Part shown: positions 43,094 to 52,102 of the stretch, piece by piece
Layout of the letters: the number at the start of each line of letters is the position of its first letter
Numbering within the stretch: position 1 is the stretch's first letter
DNA from: Fimenecus sp045545735
Lineage (GTDB): Bacteria; Bacillota; Clostridia; Oscillospirales; Acutalibacteraceae
Direction of reading: 5' to 3'
Length of the DNA: 64,000 bases
Assembly (NCBI GenBank): GCA_045545735.1
Contig: JAZQBM010000001.1
Coordinates: 124,001 to 188,000, forward strand
Notes under the pieces: model-generated
The model's database searches: none
Told to the model about the DNA's origin: nothing
What the model saw: only the letters and a program-made list of their open reading frames with translations
Made by a program: the position numbers and the translations under genes

Positions 43094-44011
43094 TTATTCG
43101 AAAGAAAGGCTTACTGATAACGGGAAGTGGTCGCTTGTATAAACATCGTCATAGGTTTCAGTAATTACCTTGTATGAATTTACTTTGAAGCCTGTTTTTG
43201 ATATCATTACATAATCAATGCAGTTGCTATCAAGTTCAGTTCCCCAATTCTGATAAGTACAACTTGTCATCGTATTTTCAGTTTGATATTTTGCATCTAA
43301 AAAATTAGCAGTAGCATTCTTGTATGTTTCCGAATCTTCTTCTGCATTAAGGTCACCCATCAAAACGGCAGGCAATGAGCCGAACTCAGCAATTTTATCA
43401 AGAACTACCTGAATTCCGTTAATTCGTGCTGTATCGCTTATATGGTCAAGATGCGTATTAAATACAACAAATTCTTTTTCTGTTGCTTTGTCTTTTAAAA
43501 TTGCATAACTGCAAATTCTGTAACACGCTGAGTCCCAGTCTTTACTCATAACTTCAGGTGTTTCTGAAAGCCAGAACGAACCTTTATCGATAAGAGTGTA
43601 TAAATCGGTACGGAAAAACACAGGACAACCTTCAGAGTTGAACGCATCATCACGATATGTAATAATTGAGTCGTAACCCTTCATTGTGTCGCAAAGATAA
43701 CTATACTGCCATTTTGTAGCTTCTTGAAAACCAATAATTCCGGGTTGTTCTTTCTCGATTGATTTTATAATTAAATCTGCACGATAAAACCAACTTTTTT
43801 TACCATAATCTATAGGATTAAGACAACGAAGATTATAGCTCATAATGCGAACTTCGTTTTCACTTGTAATTTCATTTAATGTTATTTCAGTTTTGTTATT
43901 TTTATAATGTGGGTAATACCAGAACATAAGAACATTCCAAAAAATAGACAACGCTAAAATTACAGCAAGGGTTATTAATGCGATTTTTAATGGTTTTTTC
44001 ATATTTTTCAT
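43094..44011 (-). CDS. Membrane-anchored endonuclease/exonuclease/phosphatase family protein
   Basis: A 305-residue protein with an N-terminal transmembrane helix (about 9-29) and an outward EEP catalytic domain. Motifs: IMSYNLRC, GFQEA, VVFNTHLDH, MGDLNAEED and YTSDHFPLS. The family covers nucleases, sphingomyelinases and inositol phosphatases, so the substrate is open. The ATG at 44011 is preferred to the GTG at 44017, which sits too close to the AAAGGAG site. Confidence 0.87.
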   Translation of the reverse strand: MKNMKKPLKIALITLAVILALSIFWNVLMFWYYPHYKNNKTEITLNEITSENEVRIMSYNLRCLNPIDYGKKSWFYRADLIIKSIEKEQPGIIGFQEATKWQYSYLCDTMKGYDSIITYRDDAFNSEGCPVFFRTDLYTLIDKGSFWLSETPEVMSKDWDSACYRICSYAILKDKATEKEFVVFNTHLDHISDTARINGIQVVLDKIAEFGSLPAVLMGDLNAEEDSETYKNATANFLDAKYQTENTMTSCTYQNWGTELDSNCIDYVMISKTGFKVNSYKVITETYDDVYTSDHFPLSVSLSFE

Positions 44012-44121
44012 ATACACCTACTCCTTTTACTTGATTTTACCATAGAATTTTTAAAAAGGCAAAGGAAATATGCATAGTAAAAGTTGAAAAATAACTTGCA
44101 AAATAAAAACTATTATGTTAT

Positions 44122-44127
44122 TATAAT
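44122..44127 (+). promoter_or_regulatory. -10 box of the tRNA-Pro gene
   Basis: TATAAT, 15 bases before the tRNA 5' end. The only fair -35 (TTGCAA at 44096-44101) is 20 bases away, longer than usual. Confidence 0.45.
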
Positions 44128-44142
44128 CAGCGTTGACAATAT

Positions 44143-44218
44143 CGGGGTGTGGCGCAGCTGGGAGCGCGCTTGACTGGGGGTCAAGAGGCCGCAGGTTCAA
44201 GTCCTGTCACTCCGACCA
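44143..44218 (+). tRNA. tRNA-Pro (anticodon GGG)
   Basis: A 76-base cloverleaf: acceptor CGGGGTG pairs with CACTCCG (one G-U), the D arm contains GCGC repeats, the anticodon stem CTTGA/TCAAG encloses CTGGGGG, giving anticodon GGG, and the T arm has GGTTCAAGTCC. The CCA end is encoded. It reads CCC and CCU proline codons. It is solitary and followed by a terminator. Confidence 0.93.
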
Positions 44219-44225
44219 AAAATCT

Positions 44226-44256
44226 AAGGGATACCACTTGGTATCCCTTAATTTTT
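44226..44256. terminator. Terminator of the tRNA gene
   Basis: Perfect ten-pair stem AAGGGATACC / GGTATCCCTT with an ACTT loop, then AATTTTTA. It may also serve the convergent ZIP gene. Confidence 0.85.
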
Positions 44257-45055
44257 ATCCCAACATAACATCCAACAGCATCATAACGGCGAATCCAAGA
44301 ACTATACCCATTGTTGCAAAATATGGCTGTGCCTTTTGATTTCTTTGGCATTCAGGAATTAATTCATGTACAGCAACTAATATCATTGCTCCCGCTGCAA
44401 AAGAAAGTGCATAGGGTAATATGGTTTCTACATAAACAACCATCAATGCACCGATTATACCCGCTATTGGTTCTACCATACCGGATGCTTGACCTAATAA
44501 AAAACTCTTTTTTCTTGAGCAACCCTCTCTTCTTAACGGTACAGAAACCGCCGCACCCTCGGGAAAATTCTGTAAACCAATTCCTACGGCTACGGTAATT
44601 GCTCCCATTAAATTTTCTGTGGTATAACCGTCTTGTAAAGCACCGAACGCAACACCTACTGCCAATCCTTCAGGTATGTTGTGAAGTGTAATAGAAAGAA
44701 TAAGCATAATAATACGGTGAAGACGTTCGTTTGGTTGATTTTGCGTATTGTCCGCTTTTTTTCTAGCAAAAGAAACTACTTTGTCTGATGCCCACATAAA
44801 TAAAGCACCAAATAAAAAACCGATTGTTGCCACGAAATATGCAGGAAGATTTGATGTTGCTTCTGCACGCTCTATTGCAGGTTGCAGTAAAGACCAAAAG
44901 CTTGCCGCAATCATAACTCCTGAAGCGAATCCAAGCATAATATTTAACCCTTTTTGATTAGGGGATTTGAATAAGACTACAGTAGCCGCACCCAAAGCGG
45001 TCACAAACCAAGTTCCAAGCGTTGCTATAAGAGCCATAATGACAAAAGTATTCAT
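44255..45055 (-). CDS. ZIP family metal transporter
   Basis: A 266-residue membrane protein with about eight helices, of the ZupT/GufA branch that imports zinc and other divalent metals. The metal-site helices carry HNIPEGLAVGV and NFPEGAAVSVPL, then GMVEPIAG and a late HELIPE. The ATG at 45055 is chosen because AGGAGGTG lies just before it; a longer frame upstream to 45142 has no site and overlaps the dinB promoter. Confidence 0.92.
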   Translation of the reverse strand: MNTFVIMALIATLGTWFVTALGAATVVLFKSPNQKGLNIMLGFASGVMIAASFWSLLQPAIERAEATSNLPAYFVATIGFLFGALFMWASDKVVSFARKKADNTQNQPNERLHRIIMLILSITLHNIPEGLAVGVAFGALQDGYTTENLMGAITVAVGIGLQNFPEGAAVSVPLRREGCSRKKSFLLGQASGMVEPIAGIIGALMVVYVETILPYALSFAAGAMILVAVHELIPECQRNQKAQPYFATMGIVLGFAVMMLLDVMLG

Positions 45056-45127
45056 ATAGCACCTCCTGTATTTATTATATTTTCTAAATAACAAGAGGTT
45101 CATAATTTTTGCAATTTTCATTTTATC

Positions 45128-45156
45128 TTGACAACAGAACAAATGTTCGATATAAT
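45128..45156 (+). promoter_or_regulatory. Consensus sigma-A promoter of dinB with embedded LexA box
   Basis: TTGACA (45128-45133), 17 bases, TATAAT (45151-45156), a perfect consensus. The spacer contains AGAACAAATGTTCG (45136-45149), which fits the Firmicutes LexA/DinR site CGAACNNNNGTTCG with one outer mismatch. LexA bound here would block RNA polymerase. Confidence 0.88.
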
Positions 45157-45185
45157 ATTTTCATAAAATAACAAAGGGGATTTTT

Positions 45186-46421
45186 ATGAAAAGAATTATT
45201 CTGCATTGTGATTTGAATAACTTTTATGCATCGGTAGAATGTGTTAAAAATCCCAATCTTTACGGCAAATGCGTAGCTGTATGCGGTAGTGAAGATGACC
45301 GCCACGGTATAGTGCTTGCAAAGTCACAACCTGCAAAAATATGTGGTGTAAAAACAGGGGATACAATTATTGAAGCAAGGCATAAATGTGGTAATCTTAT
45401 AGTTGTACGACCTGATTTTGACACGTATTATGATTACTCCGAAAGAGTTAAAAGTATTTATTCAAGATATACCGATTTGATTGAGCCATTTGGAATGGAT
45501 GAATGTTGGCTTGATGTTAGTGGTAGTAAAAAACTATTTGGTGATGGTTTTACTATTGCCGAAGAAATAAGAGAAAGTGTCCGTAAAGAAACGGGACTTA
45601 CAATATCGGTGGGTGTATCATTTAACAAGGTTTTTGCAAAACTCGGCAGTGATATGAAAAAGCCTGATGCTACAACGATAATTTCACAAGAAAATTATAA
45701 AGAAAAAGTATGGTGTCTTAACGCCAATGAAATGATTTTTGTAGGCAGAAGAACTTTTGCAACCTTACAGAAGTACGGAATAAACACAATTGGTGAAATA
45801 GCTGAAACTCAACCTGATTTCTTAAGAAAAATACTTGGCAAAAACGGATTTGACTTGTGGATTTATGCGAACGGATTAGACGCTTCTCCTGTATCACATA
45901 TTGACAGTAAACCTATTCCGCAAAGTGTAAGCAGGGGAATAACTTGCATGGAAAGTCTTGTATCTACAGAAGAGGTAGAAAGAGTTATCGCTGAATTATC
46001 CGCAAAAGTTGGTAAAAACTTACGGCAGGAACATTTGCTTGCTACGGGTGTGCAACTTGCGGTTAAGGACGATACGCTGAATATTCAACAGTATTCTTGT
46101 AATCTTGAATTTCCAACCCATAATGCAAAAGAAATATATGAAGAAGCGAGAAGTTTGTTAATCAGTAAGCATAATTGGAAACGCGATATTCGTGCCATAA
46201 CAGTAAGAACATATAATCTTGTGTGGGAACAGAGTTTTCAACAACTGCATATTGATTATGACATAGATACTCACGAGAAAATCGGTGTTATAGACGATGC
46301 ACTCAATTGTATTCGCAAAAAATTAGGTAAAGATACAATCTTTAACGGATGTCGTCTGCTTGGTACAAAAATGCCGGCAGGTAAATCTGAACATTCTTCT
46401 TTACCACCGGCAAGTTTTTAG
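45186..46421 (+). CDS. dinB: DNA polymerase IV (Y family)
   Basis: Error-prone translesion polymerase, 411 residues. N-terminal catalytic motif HCDLNNFYASVE, then the two acidic residues in GMDECWLDVS and SVGVSFNKVFAKLGSDMKKP. The little-finger domain lies in the last ~120 residues. The steric-gate region reads NNFYAS. AAAGGGG precedes the ATG. An SOS-type promoter stands 30 bases upstream. The 3' end of the gene holds a hairpin that probably ends transcription. Confidence 0.94.
   Translation: MKRIILHCDLNNFYASVECVKNPNLYGKCVAVCGSEDDRHGIVLAKSQPAKICGVKTGDTIIEARHKCGNLIVVRPDFDTYYDYSERVKSIYSRYTDLIEPFGMDECWLDVSGSKKLFGDGFTIAEEIRESVRKETGLTISVGVSFNKVFAKLGSDMKKPDATTIISQENYKEKVWCLNANEMIFVGRRTFATLQKYGINTIGEIAETQPDFLRKILGKNGFDLWIYANGLDASPVSHIDSKPIPQSVSRGITCMESLVSTEEVERVIAELSAKVGKNLRQEHLLATGVQLAVKDDTLNIQQYSCNLEFPTHNAKEIYEEARSLLISKHNWKRDIRAITVRTYNLVWEQSFQQLHIDYDIDTHEKIGVIDDALNCIRKKLGKDTIFNGCRLLGTKMPAGKSEHSSLPPASF
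46373..46418 (+). terminator. Terminator embedded in the 3' end of dinB
   Basis: GCCGG-CA-GGTAAA (46373-46385) pairs with TTTACC-A-CCGGC (46400-46411) with a small internal bulge, followed by AAGTTTTTAG. The stem lies inside the last 17 codons. dinB and the convergent ABC-F gene stop only eight bases apart. Confidence 0.55.
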
Positions 46422-46429
46422 TATTAATT

Positions 46430-48319
46430 TTATGCTAATTCAAGCCACAAAGTTTCAAGTTCTTCAAGCATTTCTTCTTTAACTTTTATTTCTTCAAGAA
46501 TTTCAGAAAGTTTGGTATAATTACTTGAAACGTCAGGGTCATTACAAAGTTCTTTCAGTTCATCGATTTCAGTTTGTAGTGCTGTCATTTCTTTTTCGGT
46601 ATTCATTAATTTTGCACGGCGTTTTCTATCTTCTGCCTTGTTTTTTCGTGACTCGTCATAATTTTTGGCTGAGTCACTTTTTTCTTTTGTGACCAAAACA
46701 GTTTCATTTTCAATAACGGAATGTTCTTTATAATAATCATAATTGCCATTATAAATTATAATTTCTTTTGATTTCATTTCAATAATTTTTGTGGGCACAG
46801 AGTTAAGTAAATATCTATCGTGAGAAACCATAATTATAGTGCCTTCATAAGACTTCAAAGCTTCGTCTAAAGCCTCTTTTGCCTTGTAGTCAAGGTGATT
46901 GGTAGGTTCGTCAAGTACGAGCACATTTGAGCGTTCAAAAGCAATTATGCAAAGTACAACTTTAGCACGATTTGCACCACTCATTTCGCGTATTCTTTTG
47001 AAAACATCTTCGTCTTCAATAAGAAAATGTGCAAGCATACTGCGAATTTCATATTCCGTTTTAGTAGGGAATTTACGGTGTACGGATTCAAGTACTGTCA
47101 TATTCAAATCAAGAGAAGAAAGTTCTTGGTCAAAATATGAAATCTTAACATTACCACCCCACCGAACAACACCTTCATAAGCCATCTTTTTAAGTATTGC
47201 CTTTAAGAATGAAGATTTGCCGACGCCATTTTTCCCGACAAAAGCAACTTTTTCTCCACGAGAAACTTCAAGATTAAAATTCTCAAAGAGTATTCGCTTG
47301 TCAGTACCATTACCAACACAAATTTTGAGATTCTTACATTCGAGAATAGTTTTATGTGGCTCAATATCAAAGGGGAAAGATATATGCAAATCCTTGACTC
47401 TTGGATTAGGCTTTGCCATTAATTCCATTTTTTCAAGTGCTTTTACTCTTGAACCGACGCTGTTTGTACTACTTGATTTTGCAAGGTTTTTACGGACATA
47501 ATCGCGTAATTGCTCAATTTCCTTTTGTTGTTTTTCATATTCTTTTGTAAGTGTTTTAATTCGTTCTGCTTTTTGTTTCAAAAATGAAGAATAACCGCCT
47601 TTATAACGTACTAATTCGCTATTTTCGATTTCACATATATCAGATGCAACCGCATTCAAGAAATATCTGTCGTGAGAAACAATAATAACTGCACCTTTAT
47701 ATGATGAAAGGTAATTTTCAAGCCAATTAAGCATAGAAAAATCAAGATGGTTTGTAGGTTCGTCAAGAATAAGTAAATCGGGATTTTCAACAAGAATTTT
47801 TGCAAGTGCAAAGCGAGTTTTTTCACCACCAGAAAGTACAGAAACACTACCGTCTAAATTGAAATCACCAAACCCCATACCATTCAATACGGTATTAATT
47901 CTGACTTCCGCGTTATAACCATCACAAGCGTCATAAATGTTAGTAAGACGTTCGTATTCAAGTGAAAGTTTATTGTATTCATTACCGCTTGAGATTGAAA
48001 TTTTCTTTGATATTTCCTCAAGCTGTTTTCTTGTATCAAATGCCAATTTAAGTGCGTTTTGAATTTCTTCACGAAGTGTGTTAGAAGTGTTAAGTGCCTC
48101 ATTCTGTCTTAAATAACCAATTCTTAAATTTGGCTTTGTAGACACAACGCCTTCATCATATTCTAAAGTACCTGAAATGATATTAAGCAGAGTTGTTTTG
48201 CCAACACCGTTAATTCCTAAAAGACCAATACGGTCTTTTTCATTAACAGTTAAATTAATATCTTTTAATATAGTTTTGTCAAGAAAACTCTTATTGATAT
48301 TTTGTAAAGTTATAAGCAT
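46430..48319 (-). CDS. ABC-F family ATPase
   Basis: A 629-residue soluble protein with two ABC domains and no membrane part, as in ABC-F translation factors and antibiotic-resistance proteins that act on the ribosomal E site. Domain 1: GINGVGKTT, LSGGEKTRFAL, LLILDEPTNHLDF. Linker at about 240-300. Domain 2: GKNGVGKSS and VLVLDEPTNHLDY, but a degenerate signature MSGANRAKV. A C-terminal coiled coil (about 550-629) is like that of YdiF-type proteins. It starts nine bases after the MATE gene ends; AAGGA precedes the ATG. Confidence 0.92.
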   Translation of the reverse strand: MLITLQNINKSFLDKTILKDINLTVNEKDRIGLLGINGVGKTTLLNIISGTLEYDEGVVSTKPNLRIGYLRQNEALNTSNTLREEIQNALKLAFDTRKQLEEISKKISISSGNEYNKLSLEYERLTNIYDACDGYNAEVRINTVLNGMGFGDFNLDGSVSVLSGGEKTRFALAKILVENPDLLILDEPTNHLDFSMLNWLENYLSSYKGAVIIVSHDRYFLNAVASDICEIENSELVRYKGGYSSFLKQKAERIKTLTKEYEKQQKEIEQLRDYVRKNLAKSSSTNSVGSRVKALEKMELMAKPNPRVKDLHISFPFDIEPHKTILECKNLKICVGNGTDKRILFENFNLEVSRGEKVAFVGKNGVGKSSFLKAILKKMAYEGVVRWGGNVKISYFDQELSSLDLNMTVLESVHRKFPTKTEYEIRSMLAHFLIEDEDVFKRIREMSGANRAKVVLCIIAFERSNVLVLDEPTNHLDYKAKEALDEALKSYEGTIIMVSHDRYLLNSVPTKIIEMKSKEIIIYNGNYDYYKEHSVIENETVLVTKEKSDSAKNYDESRKNKAEDRKRRAKLMNTEKEMTALQTEIDELKELCNDPDVSSNYTKLSEILEEIKVKEEMLEELETLWLELA

Positions 48320-48328
48320 AATTTTTCC

Positions 48329-49672
48329 TTATTTTAACGCAAAATTTTTAATGTTTTTCTTCCACATTCCCGTAAAGTAGAATATGCAAGAAATTGCTGT
48401 TGCAAGCAACCAACCAATTGGCCAAGAGTACCAAATTCCTTGTTGAGCAAATATAGGTGCTAATACAAAAGACAGTATAACTCTTAATAATAAATCTGAG
48501 AAGGTAGAAATCATAAATATATTTACTGCACCACTACCGCGTAAAACACCATCAATTATCAATTTGATTGATATGAATAAATAGAACGGTGCAACAGTTT
48601 TTAAGAAAGCAATTCCTGCTTGAATTATAGCTGTATCAGTACTGCTTACAAAAATCTTCATCATAAGTTCAGGGAAGAAATTAAAAAGTAGAAACAGGGG
48701 AGTTGTTATTGCAAAAGACATAATATATGAATATTTTACGCCTTTTTTTATTCGGTCAATTTTACCTGCACCAACATTTTGTGCGGTATAACTTGACATA
48801 CTGTTGCCGAGTGTCGTAAGCGTTGTAATTGTAAATGTATTAAGTTTGCCTGCGGCAGAAAAACCTGCAACTACAATATCGCCAAATGTATTTACAAGAC
48901 CTTGAATAAATATGTTACCAACAGAAACAAAACTCTGTTGTAAAATGCTTGGAACGGCAACAAATAAAATCTTTTTGAGTATGTCAAATGAGAAAAACTT
49001 TGCCTTGCCACAATGTAATTTACGAATTCTTGTGAGTAAAGTTATGAATGAAAGAATTGATGCAATACCTTGTGCAATAAATGTTGCCCATGCAACACCT
49101 GAAACTCCTAATGACGTGTATTTTACAAGTATGTAGTCAAGAATAACATTAAATACCGAAGAAATAATAAGAAAGAACAGGGGAGTTTTGGAATCACCTA
49201 ATGCAGTAAAAATTCCCGTGCAAATGTTGTATAAAAACAAGAAAACAAGCCCAGCAGTATAAACATTAAGATATGATGCAGAATCTTTAAATAGATTGTT
49301 AGGTGTGTTTAATGCAGTGAGTAATGGTGTAGAAAAAATTAAACCTAAAATTGTAAGTATAATACTTAATGAAAAAATGGAAACAAGAGAAGTGTTTATA
49401 CAAGTTTTCATTTTTGAGTAATTTCGATTACCAAAAAACTGCGAAATTACAACGCTACAACCGATATTAGAGCCATTCGCAATTGCCATATAAATCATTG
49501 TGATTGTATATGAAATACCTACTGCCGCCAAAGCGTCTCCGCCTAAAAGTTTACCTGCAATTATACTGTCTGCAATGTTATATAACTGCTGAAACATAAC
49601 GGAGATAAGCATTGGAATTGTAAACTTTATAAGTATTTTTGCAGGATTGCCTGTTGTCATATCTCTTACCAT
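48329..49672 (-). CDS. MATE family efflux transporter
   Basis: A 447-residue membrane protein with about 12 helices in two related halves, of the MATE family that exports cationic drugs or toxins using a sodium or proton gradient. It begins DMTTGNPAKILIKFTIPM, a typical MATE opening, with ADSIIAGKLLGGDALAAVG and QNVGAGKIDRIKKG further on. Substrate unknown. GTGGTGAT precedes the ATG. It heads a two-gene unit with the ABC-F gene. Confidence 0.92.
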   Translation of the reverse strand: MVRDMTTGNPAKILIKFTIPMLISVMFQQLYNIADSIIAGKLLGGDALAAVGISYTITMIYMAIANGSNIGCSVVISQFFGNRNYSKMKTCINTSLVSIFSLSIILTILGLIFSTPLLTALNTPNNLFKDSASYLNVYTAGLVFLFLYNICTGIFTALGDSKTPLFFLIISSVFNVILDYILVKYTSLGVSGVAWATFIAQGIASILSFITLLTRIRKLHCGKAKFFSFDILKKILFVAVPSILQQSFVSVGNIFIQGLVNTFGDIVVAGFSAAGKLNTFTITTLTTLGNSMSSYTAQNVGAGKIDRIKKGVKYSYIMSFAITTPLFLLFNFFPELMMKIFVSSTDTAIIQAGIAFLKTVAPFYLFISIKLIIDGVLRGSGAVNIFMISTFSDLLLRVILSFVLAPIFAQQGIWYSWPIGWLLATAISCIFYFTGMWKKNIKNFALK

Positions 49673-49698
49673 TTTATCACCACGCTTTCACCTTAAAA

Positions 49699-49721
49699 AA
49701 GGGACTGAATTTCAGTCCCTT
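49699..49721 (-). terminator. Terminator after the COG2509 flavoprotein gene
   Basis: Perfect ten-pair stem AAGGGACTGA / TCAGTCCCTT; TTTTTT follows on the minus strand. Confidence 0.9.
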
Positions 49722-49725
49722 AAAT

Positions 49726-51120
49726 TTATAATGTTTCTAAAATACTTCTTGCAACGCTTATACCATTTGATGATGCCTGCATAAGTCCACGTGTAACTGA
49801 TGCACCGTCACCAATGGCGTGAAGACCTTTAACACTTGTTTCGAAGTTTGTATCAACAACAACCTTGTTTGAATAGAACTTAACTTCAACACCGTAAAGA
49901 AGTGTTTCATCACTTGCAATACCTGGAGTTACCTTGTCAAGTGCCTCCAGCATTTCTGCAATATCGACCATAATTCTATGTGGGAATACAAGTGATAAAT
50001 CGCCGGGAACAGCATCCTTAAGAGTTGGAATAAGATTATTTCTGCAAAGTCTTTCAGCAGTTGTTCTTCTACCACGCTTAAAATCACCATATGTCTGAAC
50101 AAGGATTTTGCCGTCACAAAGCATATTGCTCAACTGTGCAATGTGCTTGCCATATTCAATAGGGGATTTAAATGGTTTTGTAAAGTTTTTTGATACAAGA
50201 AGTGCAAAGTTAGTGTTATTTGTCTTAAATTCTGCAGATTTATAAGCATGACCGTTTACAACTGCAAGACCATTATCATAGTATTCAGTTGCAACTTCAC
50301 CTGAAGGGTTAGAGCAGAAAGTTCTAACCTTATCATCGAAAGTCTGTGAATAATATACGAGTTTTGCCTCATAAAGATTTTCGTTTAAGAATTTCATAAC
50401 TTCGTCACGAACTTCAACACGAACACCAACGTCAACTGTACCGACTTCTGTTTCAATGTCGTGGTCTTTACAGATGTGACTAAGCCATTCTGCACCTTCA
50501 CGACCTACTGCAGCAACAATTTTATTAGAAAAATATGTGTTTCCGCCTGCAACAACACCTTTAACCTTATTATCATCAATAATTATATCTTCAACCATTG
50601 TATTAAAGATTATATTACATCCGTTATCTTCAAGGTGACGCTGAAGTCTACCATAGATTTTATAACCCTCTTCTGTACCAAGATGACGAATAGGGCATTC
50701 AATCAATTTAAGATTAGCATTAATTGCTTTTCTGCGAATTTCTTCGATTTCGGCACGCTTGTCAACACCATAAACATTAGTGTCAGCACCAAAACTTAAA
50801 TATACATCATCAGCTTCTTTTAATAATCCCATAGTTTCTTCATAACCAAGGATTTCAGGAAGATGACCGCCAACGTCAGGTGAGAGTGAAAGTTTACCGT
50901 CAGAAAATGCACCTGCACCTGCAAATCCTGTTGTTATTGAACACGGCTTGCAACCAACACACTTTTTAGTTGTTCTTTTAGGGCACATTCTTTTTTCAAT
51001 TGAACGGCCTTTTTCAATCATAAGAATATTAATATCAGGCTTTTTAGCCAAAAGTTCATAAGCACAGAAAATACCTGAAGGACCTGCACCTATAATAATA
51101 ACATCAAATTTATTGTTCAT
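49726..51120 (-). CDS. Uncharacterised FAD-dependent dehydrogenase (COG2509-like)
   Basis: A 464-residue flavoprotein. FAD loop IIIGAGPSGIFCAYEL, then a cysteine cluster CPKRTTKKCVGCKPC (about 46-60), GFAGAGAFSDGKLSL and the C-terminal IGDGASVTRGLMQASSNGI. These features match the COG2509 group of unknown function. The cysteines could bind a metal or iron-sulfur cluster. The ATG at 51120 follows GAGG; a longer frame to 51165 would run into the permease gene. It starts 14 bases after that gene ends, so it may be the last gene of the nucleoside-importer transcript. Confidence 0.85.
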   Translation of the reverse strand: MNNKFDVIIIGAGPSGIFCAYELLAKKPDINILMIEKGRSIEKRMCPKRTTKKCVGCKPCSITTGFAGAGAFSDGKLSLSPDVGGHLPEILGYEETMGLLKEADDVYLSFGADTNVYGVDKRAEIEEIRRKAINANLKLIECPIRHLGTEEGYKIYGRLQRHLEDNGCNIIFNTMVEDIIIDDNKVKGVVAGGNTYFSNKIVAAVGREGAEWLSHICKDHDIETEVGTVDVGVRVEVRDEVMKFLNENLYEAKLVYYSQTFDDKVRTFCSNPSGEVATEYYDNGLAVVNGHAYKSAEFKTNNTNFALLVSKNFTKPFKSPIEYGKHIAQLSNMLCDGKILVQTYGDFKRGRRTTAERLCRNNLIPTLKDAVPGDLSLVFPHRIMVDIAEMLEALDKVTPGIASDETLLYGVEVKFYSNKVVVDTNFETSVKGLHAIGDGASVTRGLMQASSNGISVARSILETL

Positions 51121-51133
51121 AATATTTTTCCTC

Positions 51134-52102
51134 TTATCTATCTTCTCTAAAGTATGATAATCCAAGAGAAGCAGGGGGTTGATTCTCTTTTTTGTTCATC
51201 ATACTAGTAATGATTAAAACAACAATTGTAATTACATAAGGCAACATTTTTAAAATTTCACGTTCAGAAGGTGTAATGTTACCAAAAACGAATGCTGCAA
51301 TATATAAAGCACCAAAAAGATATGAGCCAATAATTGAAATATTTGGTTTCCACAATGTGAAAATAACAAGTGCAATTGCAAGCCAACCAAATGCTTCAAT
51401 TGTAAAGGCTGTTTCCCAACTACCTTTAACATAGTCCATAATGTAGAACACACCGCCAAAACCGGCAATACCACTGCCAATTAAAATTGCAATGTATTTG
51501 TATAATGTAACATTAACACCCATCGCATCAGCAGTTGCTGCACTTTCACCAATTGCACGAAGGTTAAGTCCAACTCGTGTGCGATTAAAAATGTATGTTG
51601 TAACCAAAGCTATAGCAATAGCTAAATAAACATAGAATCCGTGACCAAACAATACTTTAATAATACCATCATTGCCTTCGGCAAACGGTAAGCATTTTGC
51701 TATAATTTTACCTGCTGTTGAAAAACCGCTTCTATCAACATAAGAATGCATTAAAAATTGCGTTAATCCATTACCAAAAATTGTAATTGCAAGACCTGTG
51801 ATATTTTGATTACAACGGAAAGTGATTGTCATTACAGCATATATTGCACCTGTAAGCATTGCAAAAAGAAATGAGCCAAGTAGTGATATTAATATAAGAA
51901 CAAGCCAAGATGCGTTTTCAACCGAATCAAGATGTTGTATATACAAGCTGACAAAAAGACAACCGCCAACTGTACCTGTACACATTATGCCCGGTATACC
52001 AAGATTAAGATGGCCAGCTTTTTCGGTAATTGTTTCACCGATGCATCCAAAAAGAAGAACAGTGCCAATTGCAATTGCACTCATTAAGAATGTAATAATC
52101 AT
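51134..52102 (-). CDS. BMP-type ABC transporter permease (NupQ-like)
   Basis: A 322-residue permease with about nine helices, similar to NupQ of the B. subtilis guanosine importer NupNOPQ. Landmarks: ETITEKAGHLNLGIPGIM and the ATPase-contact loop IGESAATADAMGVNV. It overlaps the preceding permease gene by four bases (ATGA), so the pair is coupled. Confidence 0.9.
   Translation of the reverse strand: MIITFLMSAIAIGTVLLFGCIGETITEKAGHLNLGIPGIMCTGTVGGCLFVSLYIQHLDSVENASWLVLILISLLGSFLFAMLTGAIYAVMTITFRCNQNITGLAITIFGNGLTQFLMHSYVDRSGFSTAGKIIAKCLPFAEGNDGIIKVLFGHGFYVYLAIAIALVTTYIFNRTRVGLNLRAIGESAATADAMGVNVTLYKYIAILIGSGIAGFGGVFYIMDYVKGSWETAFTIEAFGWLAIALVIFTLWKPNISIIGSYLFGALYIAAFVFGNITPSEREILKMLPYVITIVVLIITSMMNKKENQPPASLGLSYFREDR

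Noticed and set aside
44133..44138. TTGACA just before the tRNA-Pro gene as a -35 box
   Set aside because: It is only a few bases from the mature 5' end, so its -10 would lie inside the tRNA. The TATAAT at 44122 is better placed.
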